Shown here piece after piece: positions 7,460 through 18,445 of a DNA stretch of 63,462 nucleotides. Under the pieces are notes generated by a model, which saw only the letters and a program-made list of their open reading frames with translations, was not told where the DNA came from and made no database searches. Each line of letters begins with the position of its first letter. The first letter of the stretch is position 1. This stretch comes from Alphaproteobacteria bacterium (GTDB lineage Bacteria; Pseudomonadota; Alphaproteobacteria; Caulobacterales; Aquidulcibacteraceae). Location of the stretch: contig WGNI01000014.1 in assembly GCA_016124655.1 (NCBI GenBank), forward strand, positions 1-63,462. The letters are read 5' to 3'. The position numbers were made by a program, and so were the translations under genes.

Positions 7460-8413
7460 CTAACCCGCCGTAAGTTGCACGAACACGTCTTCCAAGTCCG
7501 GCTCCTGGATCGACAGGTCCCGGATCGACACGCCGGCGCGGCGCACGCGGTCGAGCAATTCCTCCACCGAATGCTCACGCGTGGAATAGGTGATCGCAAG
7601 CGCCCCATCCCGCTGCAGCGTGGCGTGCAGATCCTCAAAGCCCGCCGGCGCGGCGCTGAGCGCTTCATTCGGGCGGACGACCAGCGTCTTTTGATCCAGC
7701 CGGCCGATCAATTGCGCGGTCGGCTCGCACGCGATCACTTCGCCATGATTGATGATCGCGATCGTGTCGCAGAGCTCCTGGGCTTCTTCCAGATAGTGCG
7801 TGGTCAACACGATCGTCACGCCCTGCGCATGCAGACGCCGCACATAATCCCACAATTGCCGCCGCAGCTCGACATCGACGCCCGCCGTCGGCTCATCGAG
7901 CACGAGCACCGGCGGCGCATGCACCATCGCCTTCGCCACCAGCAATCTGCGCTTCATGCCGCCAGATAGCGTTCGCGCGTAGGCGTCGCGCTTGTCCCAC
8001 AACCCTACGGCTTCGAGAATTTCCTGCGTTCGGCGTTCGCCCTTCGGCACACCGTAAAATCCCGCCTGGATCTCCATGCTTTCTTCCGGCGTGAAGAAAG
8101 GGTCCATGTTCAGTTCCTGCGGCACGATGCCGATCGCGCCGCGCGCATTGCGCGGATCGGAATCGATGTCGTAGCCCCAGATGCTTGCCGTCCCGCCGGA
8201 CTTCACCACCAATCCGCCCAGGATGTTGATGAACGTGGATTTCCCCGCGCCATTGGGCCCCAGAAGTCCAAAGAACGACCCCCGCGGAATCGCAAGGTCG
8301 ATGCCTTTCAGCGCTTCCTTGGCCGGCGCCTTGCCCTGCGCCCGATAGGTTTTGCGCAAGCCCCGCGCTTCGATGGCGTAGATGGGCTGCGGACGTTCAT
8401 TTGGGGCGAGCAT
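7460..8413 (-). CDS. ABC transporter ATP-binding protein (daunorubicin-resistance/ABC-2 type)
   Basis: 317 residues. Walker A GPNGAGKST is near residue 53, Q-loop VPQELN near residue 99, signature LSGGM near residue 147, Walker B LVLDEPTAGVD near residue 169 and the switch His in TTHYLEEAQ near residue 202. A C-terminal extension of about 100 residues, ending LEDVFVQLTAG, is typical of DrrA/YadG-like ATPases. It would power an ABC-2 exporter at the inner membrane, but no permease gene is adjacent in this window. Substrate is unknown. Confidence 0.9.
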   Translation of the reverse strand: MLAPNERPQPIYAIEARGLRKTYRAQGKAPAKEALKGIDLAIPRGSFFGLLGPNGAGKSTFINILGGLVVKSGGTASIWGYDIDSDPRNARGAIGIVPQELNMDPFFTPEESMEIQAGFYGVPKGERRTQEILEAVGLWDKRDAYARTLSGGMKRRLLVAKAMVHAPPVLVLDEPTAGVDVELRRQLWDYVRRLHAQGVTIVLTTHYLEEAQELCDTIAIINHGEVIACEPTAQLIGRLDQKTLVVRPNEALSAAPAGFEDLHATLQRDGALAITYSTREHSVEELLDRVRRAGVSIRDLSIQEPDLEDVFVQLTAG

Positions 8414-8497
8414 GTCGGGGCGGATCCAGGCGATTGCGCGAAGCGCAGACGCCCCTTAGGTACGGATCGCCGCCCCCAACCGCAAGACAAGCCCCCT

Positions 8498-8695
8498 ATG
8501 ACCAGCGCTCCCCCGACTCCGCCCAATCCCGCGCCGGCGCCGCCGGAAGTCATCGAGGTGAGCGATCACCGCGTGAAATGCGATGGCGGCGGCGGCGCGC
8601 TCGGCCACCCGGTCGTATTCTACGAGATCGGCGATGAAGGCTTCGTCGAATGCGGCTATTGCGACCGTCGCTTTGTGTTGCAGGGCGCGCACTGA
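8498..8695 (+). CDS. zinc-finger protein of the NDUFS6/CHCC type
   Basis: 65 residues. After a Pro-rich start, the sequence HRVKCDGGGGALGHPVVFYE is followed by FVECGYCDRRFVL. The Cys, His and CxxC spacing matches the zf-CHCC domain found in the complex I subunit NDUFS6 and in short alphaproteobacterial proteins. A metal-binding structural role is known for the family; whether this one belongs to complex I is inferred. Short length and conservation of all ligands make a real gene likely. Confidence 0.85.
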   Translation: MTSAPPTPPNPAPAPPEVIEVSDHRVKCDGGGGALGHPVVFYEIGDEGFVECGYCDRRFVLQGAH

Positions 8696-8831
8696 CCCGC
8701 GATCCTCGATTGCGCATAGCCATCGCGATGCTCTAAACTGCGCGCGCTGGCCGTTTGCGGGCGCCCGCATGAGACGCTGAGACGTCCAAGTCCCGCTCCG
8801 AAGCCCCCAACGGGCGAAGAGGAGCGCGAAA

Positions 8832-9895
8832 ATGACCAGCCTCAAATCCCCACCCGTGTGCGCCATCGTCTGGCGCGGCGATGCCGGGGCAGCGATTCCG
8901 CATCGGCTTGTTCCCATCCACGACGCCCTGGTCCTGCATGGCGCCGTCGTCTCCGCTCTGCCATTCGCGGAAGAGCGCGCGGACGCATTTGCCCAAGAAC
9001 TCGCGGCTTGCGATGGCGCGCTCGTCTGGGTTGACCCGCTGAGCGACGGACGCAATCGCGCCGTCCTCGAACCCATCCTGCGCGACGCCGCGCGCAACGG
9101 CGCATGGATCAGCGCACACCCCGACGTGGTCCTGAAAATGGGCGTGAAGGAAGTGCTTCACCGCACGCAATCGATCGGCTGGTGTCATGGCGTGGAGCTG
9201 CATCAATCCTGGAGCGAATTCTCCAGCCGCTTTCCCGGAATTCTGAACCGCTCCGGCCCGCGCGTGTTGAAACAGAACCGCGGCAATGGCGGGCAGGGCA
9301 TATGGAAAGTCGAGGCCGCCGCGGCGATTGGCGGCGAACCTGCCGTGAAGGTCTTGCACGCTTTGCGCGGCAGCATCGAAGAAACGCTTCCGCTTGAAGC
9401 ATTCATGCAACGCTGCGCGCCCTATTTCCTGGATGGCGGAAAGATCATCGATCAGCCCTTCGAGCCGCGCCTGCCGGAAGGCATGATCCGCTGCTACATG
9501 GCCCACAACGAAGTCGTGGGCTATGGCCGCCAGCTCATAAAGGCGCTGGCGTCGCCGCCGCCGGAGGGGCCGGAGTCGCCGCAGGCGCAGCCGGGACCGC
9601 GCATCATGCATCCCCCCGGCGCGCCCGCATTCGCACGTTTGCGCGCGCTGATGGAGCGCACGTGGGTCCCCGCGATGATGGCGCTCCTCGACATACGCGC
9701 GCACGACTTGCCGGCCTTGTGGGACGCCGACTTCTTGCTCGGCGCCAAGACGCCGGAGGGCGAAGACGCCTACGTGTTGTGTGAAATCAATGCGAGTTGC
9801 GTGTCGCCCTTTCCAGACGACGCGCCGGTCAAGGTCGCGCAAGCCGCGATCCGGGGCATGTCGGGGAGAGCCGCGCGCAGAATGGCCGACGCCGG

Positions 9896-9899
<4 letters not shown>
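8832..9899 (+). CDS. Cj0069-family protein, ATP-grasp-like
   Basis: 355 residues. It looks like the Cj0069 family of uncharacterised ATP-grasp-like proteins: GPRVLKQNRGNGGQGIWKVE near residue 138 resembles a glycine-rich nucleotide loop after the first Lys, and YVLCEINASCVSPFPDDAP near residue 314 resembles the acidic metal-binding end of ATP-grasp enzymes. GAGGAGCG precedes the ATG. ATP-grasp enzymes ligate a carboxylate to an amine or thiol; no substrate is known for this family. It overlaps the convergent oxidase-like gene by 4 bases. Confidence 0.7.
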
Positions 9900-10519
<620 letters not shown>

Positions 10520-10596
10520 GGGCGCGCTCCGGGGACGTCTTTACGTCATCTTCCCGCGCGCGGTTACAAGTCCGCCCCGGCGCAGTAAGATACGCC

Positions 10597-13461
10597 ATGG
10601 CTGACGATCTCTCCCACGCGAAGCCCGCTGCGACCGCGCCGGTCGGGCCGGGCGCACGCCTCTATCTCGTGGATGGCTCCGGCTACATCTTCCGCGCTTA
10701 CCACGCCCTGCCGCCCCTGACGCGCGCCAGCGACGGCATGCCTGTGGGCGCGGTGTCCGGCTTCTGCAACATGGTGTGGAAGTTTCTCGACGACATGAAA
10801 AACGGCGAGAAACCCACCCACCTCGCGGTCATTTTCGACAGGTCCGAACGCACCTTCCGCAACGAGCTCTATCCCCAGTACAAAGCCCATCGCCCGCCCG
10901 CGCCGGAAGACCTGGTGCCGCAATTCGCGCTGATCCGCGAAGCCACGCGCGCCTTCGGCATTCCAGCCGTCGAGATGGAGGGCTTCGAAGCCGACGATCT
11001 GATCGCCACGTATGCGCGCCAAGCCGCCGCCGCGGGCGCCACGGTGAAGATTGTCTCCTCCGACAAGGATTTGATGCAGCTCGTCGACGATGGTCGCATC
11101 GAGCTGTTCGATCCGATGAAGCAAAAACCGCTGGGACCTGCGGAAGTGATCGAAAAGTTCGGCGTGCCGCCGGAGAAAGTCATCGAGGTGCAGGCCTTGA
11201 TGGGCGACAGCGTGGACAACGTGCCGGGCTGTCCGGGCGTGGGCCAGAAGACCGCCGCGGAGCTGATCGCCGCCTATGGCGACATCGAAACGCTGCTCGC
11301 GCGCGCGGACGAAATCAAACAGCCGAAGCGCCGCCAGGCGATCATCGACAACGCCGACAAGATCCGCATCTCAAAACAATTGGTCACGCTGCGCGACGAC
11401 GTGCCCAATGTCGAGCCCATGGAGACCTTTGCGGTCGATGAACCCGATCTCGCAGTCCTGCTCCAATTCCTCGAAGGAATGGAGTTCCGCACGCTCACGC
11501 GGCGCGTGCGTGAGCATGCCGGAGAATCCCATGTGGAAACGCCGCCGCCGCCGGCCGCGCTCGCCGACGATGATCCGCCCGTCGATCACAGCGCGTACGA
11601 AACCGTCGACACGCTGGAGCGCCTGACCGCGTGGATGGAGGAAGCGCGCGCGCAAGGATTCCTCGCCGTCGACACCGAAACCGATAGCCTCGATTCCATG
11701 CGCGCGCGGCTTGTCGGGGTTTCTCTGGCGCTGGCGCCCAACCGCGCCTGCTATATTCCGCTGCTCCACATCGATCCCGCGCAGGCAAGCAATGGCGACT
11801 TGTTTGGAGAACCAACGCCAAAGGAAAGCACCGCGCCCGCGCTGAAACAGATTCCGTTCGACGCCGCGATTGCGGCCCTGCGTCCTGTCCTTGAAGATTC
11901 ATCGATCCTCAAGATCGGTCAGAACATCAAATACGATCTCGAAATCTTCGTGCGCCACGGCATTCGCGTCGCCCCAATCGATTGCACCATGCTGATGTCC
12001 TACTGCCTCGCCGGCGGCTTGCACGGCCATGGCATGGACGAACAATCTGAACGCCTGCTTGGACACACGCCCATTCCGTTCAAACAGGTGGCGGGAACCG
12101 GCAAATCACAGGTGACGTTCGACAAAGTCCCGCTCGACGAAGCGACAAAATATTCCGCCGAAGACGCTGACGTAACGTTGCGGCTGTGGCGCAAGCTCAA
12201 GCCGCGGCTCGCGCGCGAGAATGTGCGCACCGTCTATGAAACACTCGAGCGGCCAATGCCTTGGGTGTTGGCCGAGATGGAGATGGCGGGCGTCAAGGTG
12301 GACCCCGATGAGTTGTCGCGCATGTCGGGAGAGTTCGCCCAACGCATGGCGGCCTACGAAGATGAAGCCCACAAGCTGGCGGGCAAGAGCTTCAATCTCG
12401 GCTCGCCTAAACAGCTCGGCGAAATCCTGTTCGATGAAATGAGCATCCCCGGCGGCCGCAAGACCAAGACCGGCGCGTGGTCCACGGACTCGGATGCTCT
12501 GGAGGAGGTCGCGGCTTTGGGCCACGAACTTCCCCGCGTCGTGCTCGACTGGCGGCAATTGCAGAAGCTGCGCTCCACCTACACCGAAGCCTTGCGCGAT
12601 GCGATCAATCCGGAAACCAAGCGCGTGCACACTTCATTCGCGCTGGCCGCAACCACCACCGGGCGACTGTCATCGTCTGATCCGAATCTGCAGAATATCC
12701 CGATCCGCACCGAAGAAGGCCGACGCATCCGCGAAGCTTTCATCGCCGAGCCAGGAAGCGTGCTCATTTCCGCGGACTATTCCCAGATTGAACTCCGACT
12801 CCTGGCGCACGTCGCCAACATTCCAGAGCTGAAGCAAGCCTTCGCCGATGGGCTCGATATTCACGCCATGACGGCGTCGGAAATGTTCGGCGTGCCGATT
12901 CAGGGCATGGACCCGATGGTCCGCCGCCAGGCGAAAGCGATCAATTTCGGCATCATCTATGGGATCTCTGCGTTCGGCCTTGCGCGCAATCTCGGCATCG
13001 AACAATCCGAGGCCGCGGCCTATATCAAGAAATACTTCGAACGCTTTCCCGGCATCCGCGCCTACATGGACACGCAGAAGGCGTTCGCGCGCGAGCACGG
13101 CTACGTACAAACGCTGTTTGGCCGCAAATGCTGGGTCGCTGGGATCAAATCGAAGACGCCGGCGGAACGCGCCTTCGCCGAACGCCAGGCTATCAATGCG
13201 CCGCTCCAGGGCGCGGCCGCAGACATCATCCGCCGCGCCATGATCCGCATGCCCGATGCGCTCAAGGATGCGGGCCTTTCCGCGACGATGCTGCTGCAAG
13301 TCCACGACGAACTCGTGTTTGAAGCCCCGGAAAAAGAAGCGGACGCCGCCTGCAAGCGCATCGCCGAGATCATGCAGAACGCGCCTGACCCCGCCGTGCA
13401 GATCGATGTGCCGCTGGTGGTGGAGGCCAAGGCGGCGGCCAACTGGGCGGCCGCGCACTAG
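10597..13461 (+). CDS. polA: DNA polymerase I
   Basis: 954 residues. The N-terminal 5'-3' nuclease starts at LYLVDGSGYIFRAYHAL and carries the helix-hairpin segment VPGCPGVGQKTAAEL. The 3'-5' exonuclease has an intact DxE (AVDTETDSLDSM near residue 357) and YSAEDAD, so proofreading residues are retained. The polymerase has motif A SADYSQIELRLLAHV, motif B RRQAKAINFGIIYG and motif C LLQVHDELVFEA near residue 905. It acts in Okazaki fragment processing and repair. The start ATG 10597 gives the family N-terminus; the frame upstream is not protein-like. Confidence 0.97.
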   Translation: MADDLSHAKPAATAPVGPGARLYLVDGSGYIFRAYHALPPLTRASDGMPVGAVSGFCNMVWKFLDDMKNGEKPTHLAVIFDRSERTFRNELYPQYKAHRPPAPEDLVPQFALIREATRAFGIPAVEMEGFEADDLIATYARQAAAAGATVKIVSSDKDLMQLVDDGRIELFDPMKQKPLGPAEVIEKFGVPPEKVIEVQALMGDSVDNVPGCPGVGQKTAAELIAAYGDIETLLARADEIKQPKRRQAIIDNADKIRISKQLVTLRDDVPNVEPMETFAVDEPDLAVLLQFLEGMEFRTLTRRVREHAGESHVETPPPPAALADDDPPVDHSAYETVDTLERLTAWMEEARAQGFLAVDTETDSLDSMRARLVGVSLALAPNRACYIPLLHIDPAQASNGDLFGEPTPKESTAPALKQIPFDAAIAALRPVLEDSSILKIGQNIKYDLEIFVRHGIRVAPIDCTMLMSYCLAGGLHGHGMDEQSERLLGHTPIPFKQVAGTGKSQVTFDKVPLDEATKYSAEDADVTLRLWRKLKPRLARENVRTVYETLERPMPWVLAEMEMAGVKVDPDELSRMSGEFAQRMAAYEDEAHKLAGKSFNLGSPKQLGEILFDEMSIPGGRKTKTGAWSTDSDALEEVAALGHELPRVVLDWRQLQKLRSTYTEALRDAINPETKRVHTSFALAATTTGRLSSSDPNLQNIPIRTEEGRRIREAFIAEPGSVLISADYSQIELRLLAHVANIPELKQAFADGLDIHAMTASEMFGVPIQGMDPMVRRQAKAINFGIIYGISAFGLARNLGIEQSEAAAYIKKYFERFPGIRAYMDTQKAFAREHGYVQTLFGRKCWVAGIKSKTPAERAFAERQAINAPLQGAAADIIRRAMIRMPDALKDAGLSATMLLQVHDELVFEAPEKEADAACKRIAEIMQNAPDPAVQIDVPLVVEAKAAANWAAAH

Positions 13462-13527
13462 CAGGCCCTTGCGTCACGTTGCGTTTGCGCCCGCGCGTGA
13501 TAGCGTCGCTGCAAAGGGAGCGAAGAT

Positions 13528-14337
13528 ATGTCGGATCAGGAACGGATGACCATTGCCCTGGAAGACGGCGTCGCCGATGTCCGCTTCAACCGCGCGGAAA
13601 AAATGAATGCGTTGGACAACGCCCAGTTCAACGCGATCGTTGCGGCGATCGATAAGCTCTCAGCCATGTCCGGCCTGCGCTGCATTGTCGTCTCCGGCGA
13701 AGGCCGCGCCTTCTGCGCAGGGCTCGATCTCTCCCGCTTTGGCTCCAACGGAAATGACGGCGCGCCGTCCGACCGCGACTTCCAAAAGCGCACGCACGGC
13801 CTGGCCAATACCGGTCAGCAAGCGGCTTGGGGCTGGCGCATGTTGCCTGTGCCCGTCATCGCGGCCGTCCACGGCGTTGCGTTCGGCGGCGGCTTCCAGA
13901 TCATGCTCGGCGCCGATATACGCTTCGTCGCGCCGGATACCCGTTTGTCGGTCATGGAAACCAAATGGGGCCTGATCCCGGACATGGCCGGCATCGCGCT
14001 GATGCGCCATCTCGCAAGCGACGACATTGTACGCGAGCTCACCTACACGGCGCGCGAATTCACTGGAGAGCAGGCCAAGGCATACGGCTTCGCCACGCAT
14101 CTCTCGGCGAACCCCCACGCTGACGCTATGACGCTTGCGCGCGAAATCGCCGGCCGCAGCCCGCACGCCGTCCGCGCCGCCAAGCGCGTGCTGAACGGCG
14201 CCCGCGACGGCGACGCCGCAGGCGTGCTCCTCTCCGAATCCAAGGAGATCGCCGCGCTGATGGGCACGCCGAACCAGATCGAAACCTTCGTCTCCGCGCA
14301 ACAAAAGCGGAAGCCCAATTTTCAAGACGTGGCCTGA
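13528..14337 (+). CDS. enoyl-CoA hydratase/isomerase (crotonase) family protein
   Basis: 269 residues. RAFCAGLDLSRFG near residue 68 and GVAFGGGFQIMLGADIRFV near residue 117 are the two oxyanion-hole regions of crotonases, followed by METKWGLIPDMAG. The enzyme would act on a CoA thioester, by hydration or isomerisation. The catalytic Glu at the second site is not clearly present, so the reaction type is open. AAGGGAG precedes the ATG. It is followed after 23 bases by the phytanoyl-CoA dioxygenase-like gene, so the two may be co-transcribed. Confidence 0.88.
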   Translation: MSDQERMTIALEDGVADVRFNRAEKMNALDNAQFNAIVAAIDKLSAMSGLRCIVVSGEGRAFCAGLDLSRFGSNGNDGAPSDRDFQKRTHGLANTGQQAAWGWRMLPVPVIAAVHGVAFGGGFQIMLGADIRFVAPDTRLSVMETKWGLIPDMAGIALMRHLASDDIVRELTYTAREFTGEQAKAYGFATHLSANPHADAMTLAREIAGRSPHAVRAAKRVLNGARDGDAAGVLLSESKEIAALMGTPNQIETFVSAQQKRKPNFQDVA

Positions 14338-14360
14338 CTGCCCTCATACGGAGCGATCGG

Positions 14361-15152
14361 ATGAGCGCCCCACTTCCCGCGCCGACGCGTGACCTCGATC
14401 AAGGCCTGGAAGACATCCGCACGCACGGGCTCGCGATTGTACCTGACCTCCTGGCCGGCGACACGCTTCTGCGGGCGCGCGACGCGCTCTATCGCGCTGC
14501 GGAGTCCGATCGTTCACGTGACCGCGAACAGAAATTCAGCCTGGATTACGCGGTCGACGATACCAATCAGCGCGTCTGGAACGTGCTGAGCCGCGATCCC
14601 GTCTTTGAAGACATGGCGTTTCACCCAATGGCGGTTGCCTTTGTGCGCGGCGTCCTGGGCTGGCCCGCGCTCTTGGGCAACATCTCCGCCAACATCACGG
14701 GACCGGGCGGCGGCGAAATGGTTTTGCATGCCGACCAGATCTTCGTGCCCGAACCATGGTCCAGCGATCCGCAAGGCCTCAACGTCGCTTGGTGCCTCAA
14801 CGACTTCACTGAGGAAAACGGCGCAACCCGCTTCGCGCCAGGCAGCCACAAGCGCAATCGCCTCCCGTGTGCAGAAGACGGCGAGATTGAAACCATCCCG
14901 ATTGAGGCGCCTGCAGGCAGCGCGATCGTGTTCGAGAGCCGCGTCTGGCACAAGACCGGCCACAACCGCACCAATGACGAGCGCCGCGCCGGCGTCTTCG
15001 CCTGGTACACAAAGCCGATCTATCGCGCGCAGGAAAACTGGTTCCTGTCTCTGCGACCCGAAGTGCGCCAATTCGCAAGCGACGATGCGCTCGTGCTGCT
15101 TGGCTACAAAGCCGAAGGGCTAGGGCTGGTGAACGGCAAATCGCCGATGTAG
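14361..15152 (+). CDS. phytanoyl-CoA dioxygenase (PhyH) family protein
   Basis: 263 residues. The Fe(II)-binding HxD is seen in MVLHADQIFVPEPW near residue 120, and the distal His and Arg in VWHKTGHNRTNDERRAGVF near residue 197. The jelly-roll core lies between. PhyH enzymes hydroxylate with 2-oxoglutarate and O2, on CoA esters or on diverse small molecules. Position after an enoyl-CoA hydratase gene hints at fatty acid or related metabolism, which is inference. No further partner is visible. Confidence 0.85.
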   Translation: MSAPLPAPTRDLDQGLEDIRTHGLAIVPDLLAGDTLLRARDALYRAAESDRSRDREQKFSLDYAVDDTNQRVWNVLSRDPVFEDMAFHPMAVAFVRGVLGWPALLGNISANITGPGGGEMVLHADQIFVPEPWSSDPQGLNVAWCLNDFTEENGATRFAPGSHKRNRLPCAEDGEIETIPIEAPAGSAIVFESRVWHKTGHNRTNDERRAGVFAWYTKPIYRAQENWFLSLRPEVRQFASDDALVLLGYKAEGLGLVNGKSPM

Positions 15153-15162
15153 GCTGCGCGTT

Positions 15163-16056
15163 TTACGGGCCCGAAACCGCCAAGCCTCGTTCGCGCAGCA
15201 GCGCGATCACGCTGCCTTCTCCCACAAGATGCGCGGCGCCCACCGCGATGAACACGTCATCGTCCCGCGCCAGCAGCCCTTCGATATCATCCGCCCACGC
15301 GCGATTGCGTCGATCGATCAGCGCTTCGCGCACGGCCGGCGCGGTATCGCGCATATCATTCTCAAGAAACTGTGCGAGCTTGACGACATCGCCGGTCGCC
15401 CAGGCGTCATCCATAGCCGCCATCAGGGCATCTGTTTCGCCGAGATCATCCAGCGTCTCGTCGAGAAACGCGAGCTGCACCTCGAGCGGCAAGTCGGCGA
15501 GAAAGCCGACCTGTTGTTCCGCCGTTTCGAAATATCCGATCTCCAGGCCTAACGCCTCCGCCCGGCCCGTCAGCACAGTCTCGACCCCCGCGCTCTGCGT
15601 CGCGCCTTGCTGCGCCAAAGCCGCGACCGACAATTGCAGCGCGGCAAGCCATGGCCGCAGCGGCTCAAACTGCGCGGCCTGCAACCCGACGGATTGCGCA
15701 GCCTCCGCGAGCTTGGCGTTCTGCGCCGGCGTGAGAAGCGATGAGAGCGCCACTCCGGGCGGGTTCAATCCCCGCGCCGCGGCGATCGCCTGAAACCGCG
15801 GCGTCGCAGCCGTGCTGGTGTCCGCCTCGAAATAGATCAGCTCGGCCTCGGCCAGAGCCGCGTCGATCGCAGCCGTCCGCCAGGCAACGTTCTCCCGCAG
15901 CAAATGCACCGATCCGAACAGCCAAACCGTGGAGTCCGCGTCAGAGATCGACCAAAGCGCCGGCCCGCGCGCCGGCCGCGGGGCCTGCGCGCAGCCCAGG
16001 CACAGGCCGCAGGCGAGAACGAGCATGCTCGCGAAGGTGGAAAAGCAACGGCGCAT
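15163..16056 (-). CDS. TraB/GumN-family lipoprotein or secreted protein
   Basis: 297 residues. The N-terminus (MLVLACGLCLGCAQ) has a signal peptide with a possible lipobox LGC. The family signature is present: WSISDADSTVWLFGSVHLL near residue 36 and, at the C-terminus, VFIAVGAAHLVGEGSVIALL. TraB/GumN proteins resemble erythromycin-esterase/ChaN folds with paired GxxH motifs and are proposed metalloproteases; the activity is unproven. It converges on the PhyH gene with 10 bases between. Envelope location is inferred. Confidence 0.85.
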   Translation of the reverse strand: MRRCFSTFASMLVLACGLCLGCAQAPRPARGPALWSISDADSTVWLFGSVHLLRENVAWRTAAIDAALAEAELIYFEADTSTAATPRFQAIAAARGLNPPGVALSSLLTPAQNAKLAEAAQSVGLQAAQFEPLRPWLAALQLSVAALAQQGATQSAGVETVLTGRAEALGLEIGYFETAEQQVGFLADLPLEVQLAFLDETLDDLGETDALMAAMDDAWATGDVVKLAQFLENDMRDTAPAVREALIDRRNRAWADDIEGLLARDDDVFIAVGAAHLVGEGSVIALLRERGLAVSGP

Positions 16057-16382
16057 AGGCGGCCTTATCGCCGCTCCGGTCCGCTTCGGCTAGCGGCCGA
16101 CGCCAGCGGCGCGGCTTGGCCGCCGCCAGCCTGCCGCCTTCCCCGGAAGCGCGGGGCCGCGTTCGGGGCGCGCCGCGGCTTGCGCCGCCCCCTTGGGAAA
16201 GGGGCCAGCGCTGGCAGGGTTGGCTTGGATTTGGCGGCGGAATGGGCCCCGATGAGCCCCCTTCCATCCCCACCAAAAGCGCGCGCAGCGGCCAGGCGTG
16301 CGCAGGCCGCTTGTCCCCGGCTCGATTCGCCGATACGCGGACAGGTCGCGGCGGCCATCCCGCTGCGCCGCGCATGGCCCCA
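16057..16382. other. 326-bp intergenic region before tRNA-Arg
   Basis: Very GC-rich, with several short inverted repeats such as CCCCTT/AAGGGG around 16,189-16,204. It must hold the promoters of the leftward TraB/GumN gene and the rightward tRNA. I see no convincing gene. Long open frames here, including one covering the tRNA, have no protein character. Confidence 0.5.
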
Positions 16383-16459
<77 letters not shown>

Positions 16460-17488
16460 TGGAAAACAATGGATTAGCGCGAAACCAGACGGACTTGGAG
16501 CGCCTCAGGTCTCACGTGTCAGCAAGACGCCAGAGTGGAGCGCCACGGACGCGCGGTCGCTCCGAACCCACGTATCCGCGACATGTTCTCCAATTCGAGC
16601 CTGACTTCATTCAGGCGCATCCGCGTCCAATCGAGGGCTCTTCGAACCTCGCTTCCGGCCAAAAGGTCGGGATGCGGCGCCCGACGTCGCCCCGCCGAGA
16701 CAGGATCATCCACACCACCCGCCTCAGTCATGACGCCACGCGTTCCGCATCGACCGCAATTGCGCCCATACGCAAAGACGCTCCTCTTCTGAGGGCGCAT
16801 CTCGTTGCCGGGTTGTCGGCGCGATCAGACGGAAAGCGCGCTGGGAAGCGCTGGCTTGACTGGAGTCGAAGTCAAGCAGCGCTGACCGCTTGTGCGGACG
16901 ATTGTGGAGGTCTGCGGTATGCCGTTGCTTCTGGGAGGACGGAACCAAGCTCGCCACGCCATGCAAAGTAGCGCTTGAGTGCGGGTCACCTGGTTTCAGC
17001 AACCACCGAAGCAGCAACGAATCGCACCGGTACAGATGAAAATGTGGCGGCTCAAAAGCTACATTCGATTTGACCTTGCTCCTAACGCTTGAGCAGAAAA
17101 CACGCCGCGTAAACGAGATTGGACGTCTAGGAGGGTGTTCTCGTCCGATGTCGCGCGAAAGACATCCCAAAGGCGCTTGGGGTTTGCTGGCTTGAATGTC
17201 TGGCGCAGGACTTGTTGATAAACGCGGCCTCGCGGGGGACTGATTGTCTCGGCTGCGGCATCCGTAAATTGGTCGCCAAATGCGGAAATGCACGGGTGAC
17301 TGGGCTTCGCCGCTGGCGGCTGCTTTGGGATAGACCCCGTCCCATTGCGGTCTCCCGAAGGCCAGTGTAGGACCGGAAAAATCGAGTTCAGGCCATTCAC
17401 GGCGCCGTGAATGCGCGGTGGGGATCCGTCGCTCGTCGGTGAGCACGCAAGACGGATGGTTGTGCAAGACCGACGAACTGGGGGTGAG
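16460..17488. other. 1-kb region without a supported gene
   Basis: Between tRNA-Arg and the first glycan gene. Base composition is visibly less GC-rich than the core region to the left. Several open frames of 60-110 codons exist on both strands, one on the minus strand at 17,059-17,400 with moderately protein-like sequence in its second half (RGRVYQQVLRQTFKPANPKR), but none is convincing. The last 90 bases should contain the promoter of the plus-strand sugar operon. Decayed mobile DNA is possible but unproven. Confidence 0.45.
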
Positions 17489-18445
17489 ATGCACGTCTTC
17501 GTTACAGGCGGATGCGGCTATAAGGGGTCGGTCCTTGTGCCGAAATTGCTGGCCGCCGGCCATCATGTCACCGCCTTTGACATCCAATGGTTCGGCGATC
17601 ACCTGACGCCTCACCCCGCCCTGAAGATCGTCAAGGGAGATGTGCGCGACCCGTCGCAGATCGATCTCACCGGCGTCGACGCCATCATTCATTTGTCGAG
17701 TGTTGCGAACGATCCGTGCGCGGAACTGGATCCGACACTGACCTGGGAAATCAGCTGCCTCGCGACCATGCAGCTCGCGGACCGCGCCTGGCGGGCCAAG
17801 ATCAAGCGCTTCATCTATGCGTCGTCCGGCTCCGTGTATGGTCTAAAAGACGAAGAGCAGGTCACAGAAGACCTCGAGCTTGTGCCGCTGTCCGAATATA
17901 ACAAGACGAAGATGTGCGGAGAGCGCATCGTGCTCTCCTACAAGGACGGCATGGTCACTCAGATCGTGCGTCCCGCGACGGTGTGCGGGTTCTCTCCGCG
18001 CATGCGTCTCGACGTCGCCGTCAACATGCTGACCATGCAGGCGCTCACCAAAGGCGAAATTACGGTGCTCGGAGGCGATCAGACGCGTCCGAACATCCAC
18101 ATCGACGACATCACCGATCTATACCTCTTCCTACTCGACCATCCGGAACATACCGGCGTGTTCAACGCGGGCTTCGAGAACATTTCGATCATGGACATTG
18201 CGCGGATGGTTGCCGAAGAGGTCGACGCCAAAGTGATCGTGAAGCCCTCCAACGATCCGCGATCGTACCGCGTCAATTCAGATCGACTCTTAGCAACGGG
18301 CTTTAGGCCAAAGAAGTCCGTTTCCGACGCAATCCGCGAAATGGTCGGCTTGTACCGCCAGGGCGCGCTCAAAGACGAAGATCAGTCTTATAACTTGAGA
18401 TGGATGCAAAGCCACGTGGCTCAACTGACAGGCCGGGCGGCATGA
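17489..18445 (+). CDS. NAD-dependent epimerase/dehydratase (extended SDR, nucleotide-sugar type)
   Basis: 318 residues. The Rossmann motif FVTGGCGYKGS starts at residue 4, ASSGSVYG lies near residue 110, and the catalytic YNKTK near residue 138. NAGFENISI near residue 232 is a substrate-domain segment. The enzyme would epimerise, dehydrate or reduce an NDP-linked sugar in the cytosol. GGGGTGAG precedes ATG 17489. It is the first gene of a plus-strand run whose next two starts overlap the preceding stops by 4 bases, indicating a translationally coupled operon. The precise sugar is unknown. Confidence 0.9.
   Translation: MHVFVTGGCGYKGSVLVPKLLAAGHHVTAFDIQWFGDHLTPHPALKIVKGDVRDPSQIDLTGVDAIIHLSSVANDPCAELDPTLTWEISCLATMQLADRAWRAKIKRFIYASSGSVYGLKDEEQVTEDLELVPLSEYNKTKMCGERIVLSYKDGMVTQIVRPATVCGFSPRMRLDVAVNMLTMQALTKGEITVLGGDQTRPNIHIDDITDLYLFLLDHPEHTGVFNAGFENISIMDIARMVAEEVDAKVIVKPSNDPRSYRVNSDRLLATGFRPKKSVSDAIREMVGLYRQGALKDEDQSYNLRWMQSHVAQLTGRAA

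Noticed and set aside
16724..17692. 322-codon minus-strand frame in the gene-poor region
   Set aside because: It runs into the epimerase gene on the other strand, has biased Ser/Arg/Pro content and no ribosome site. Kept only as a note in the gap description.
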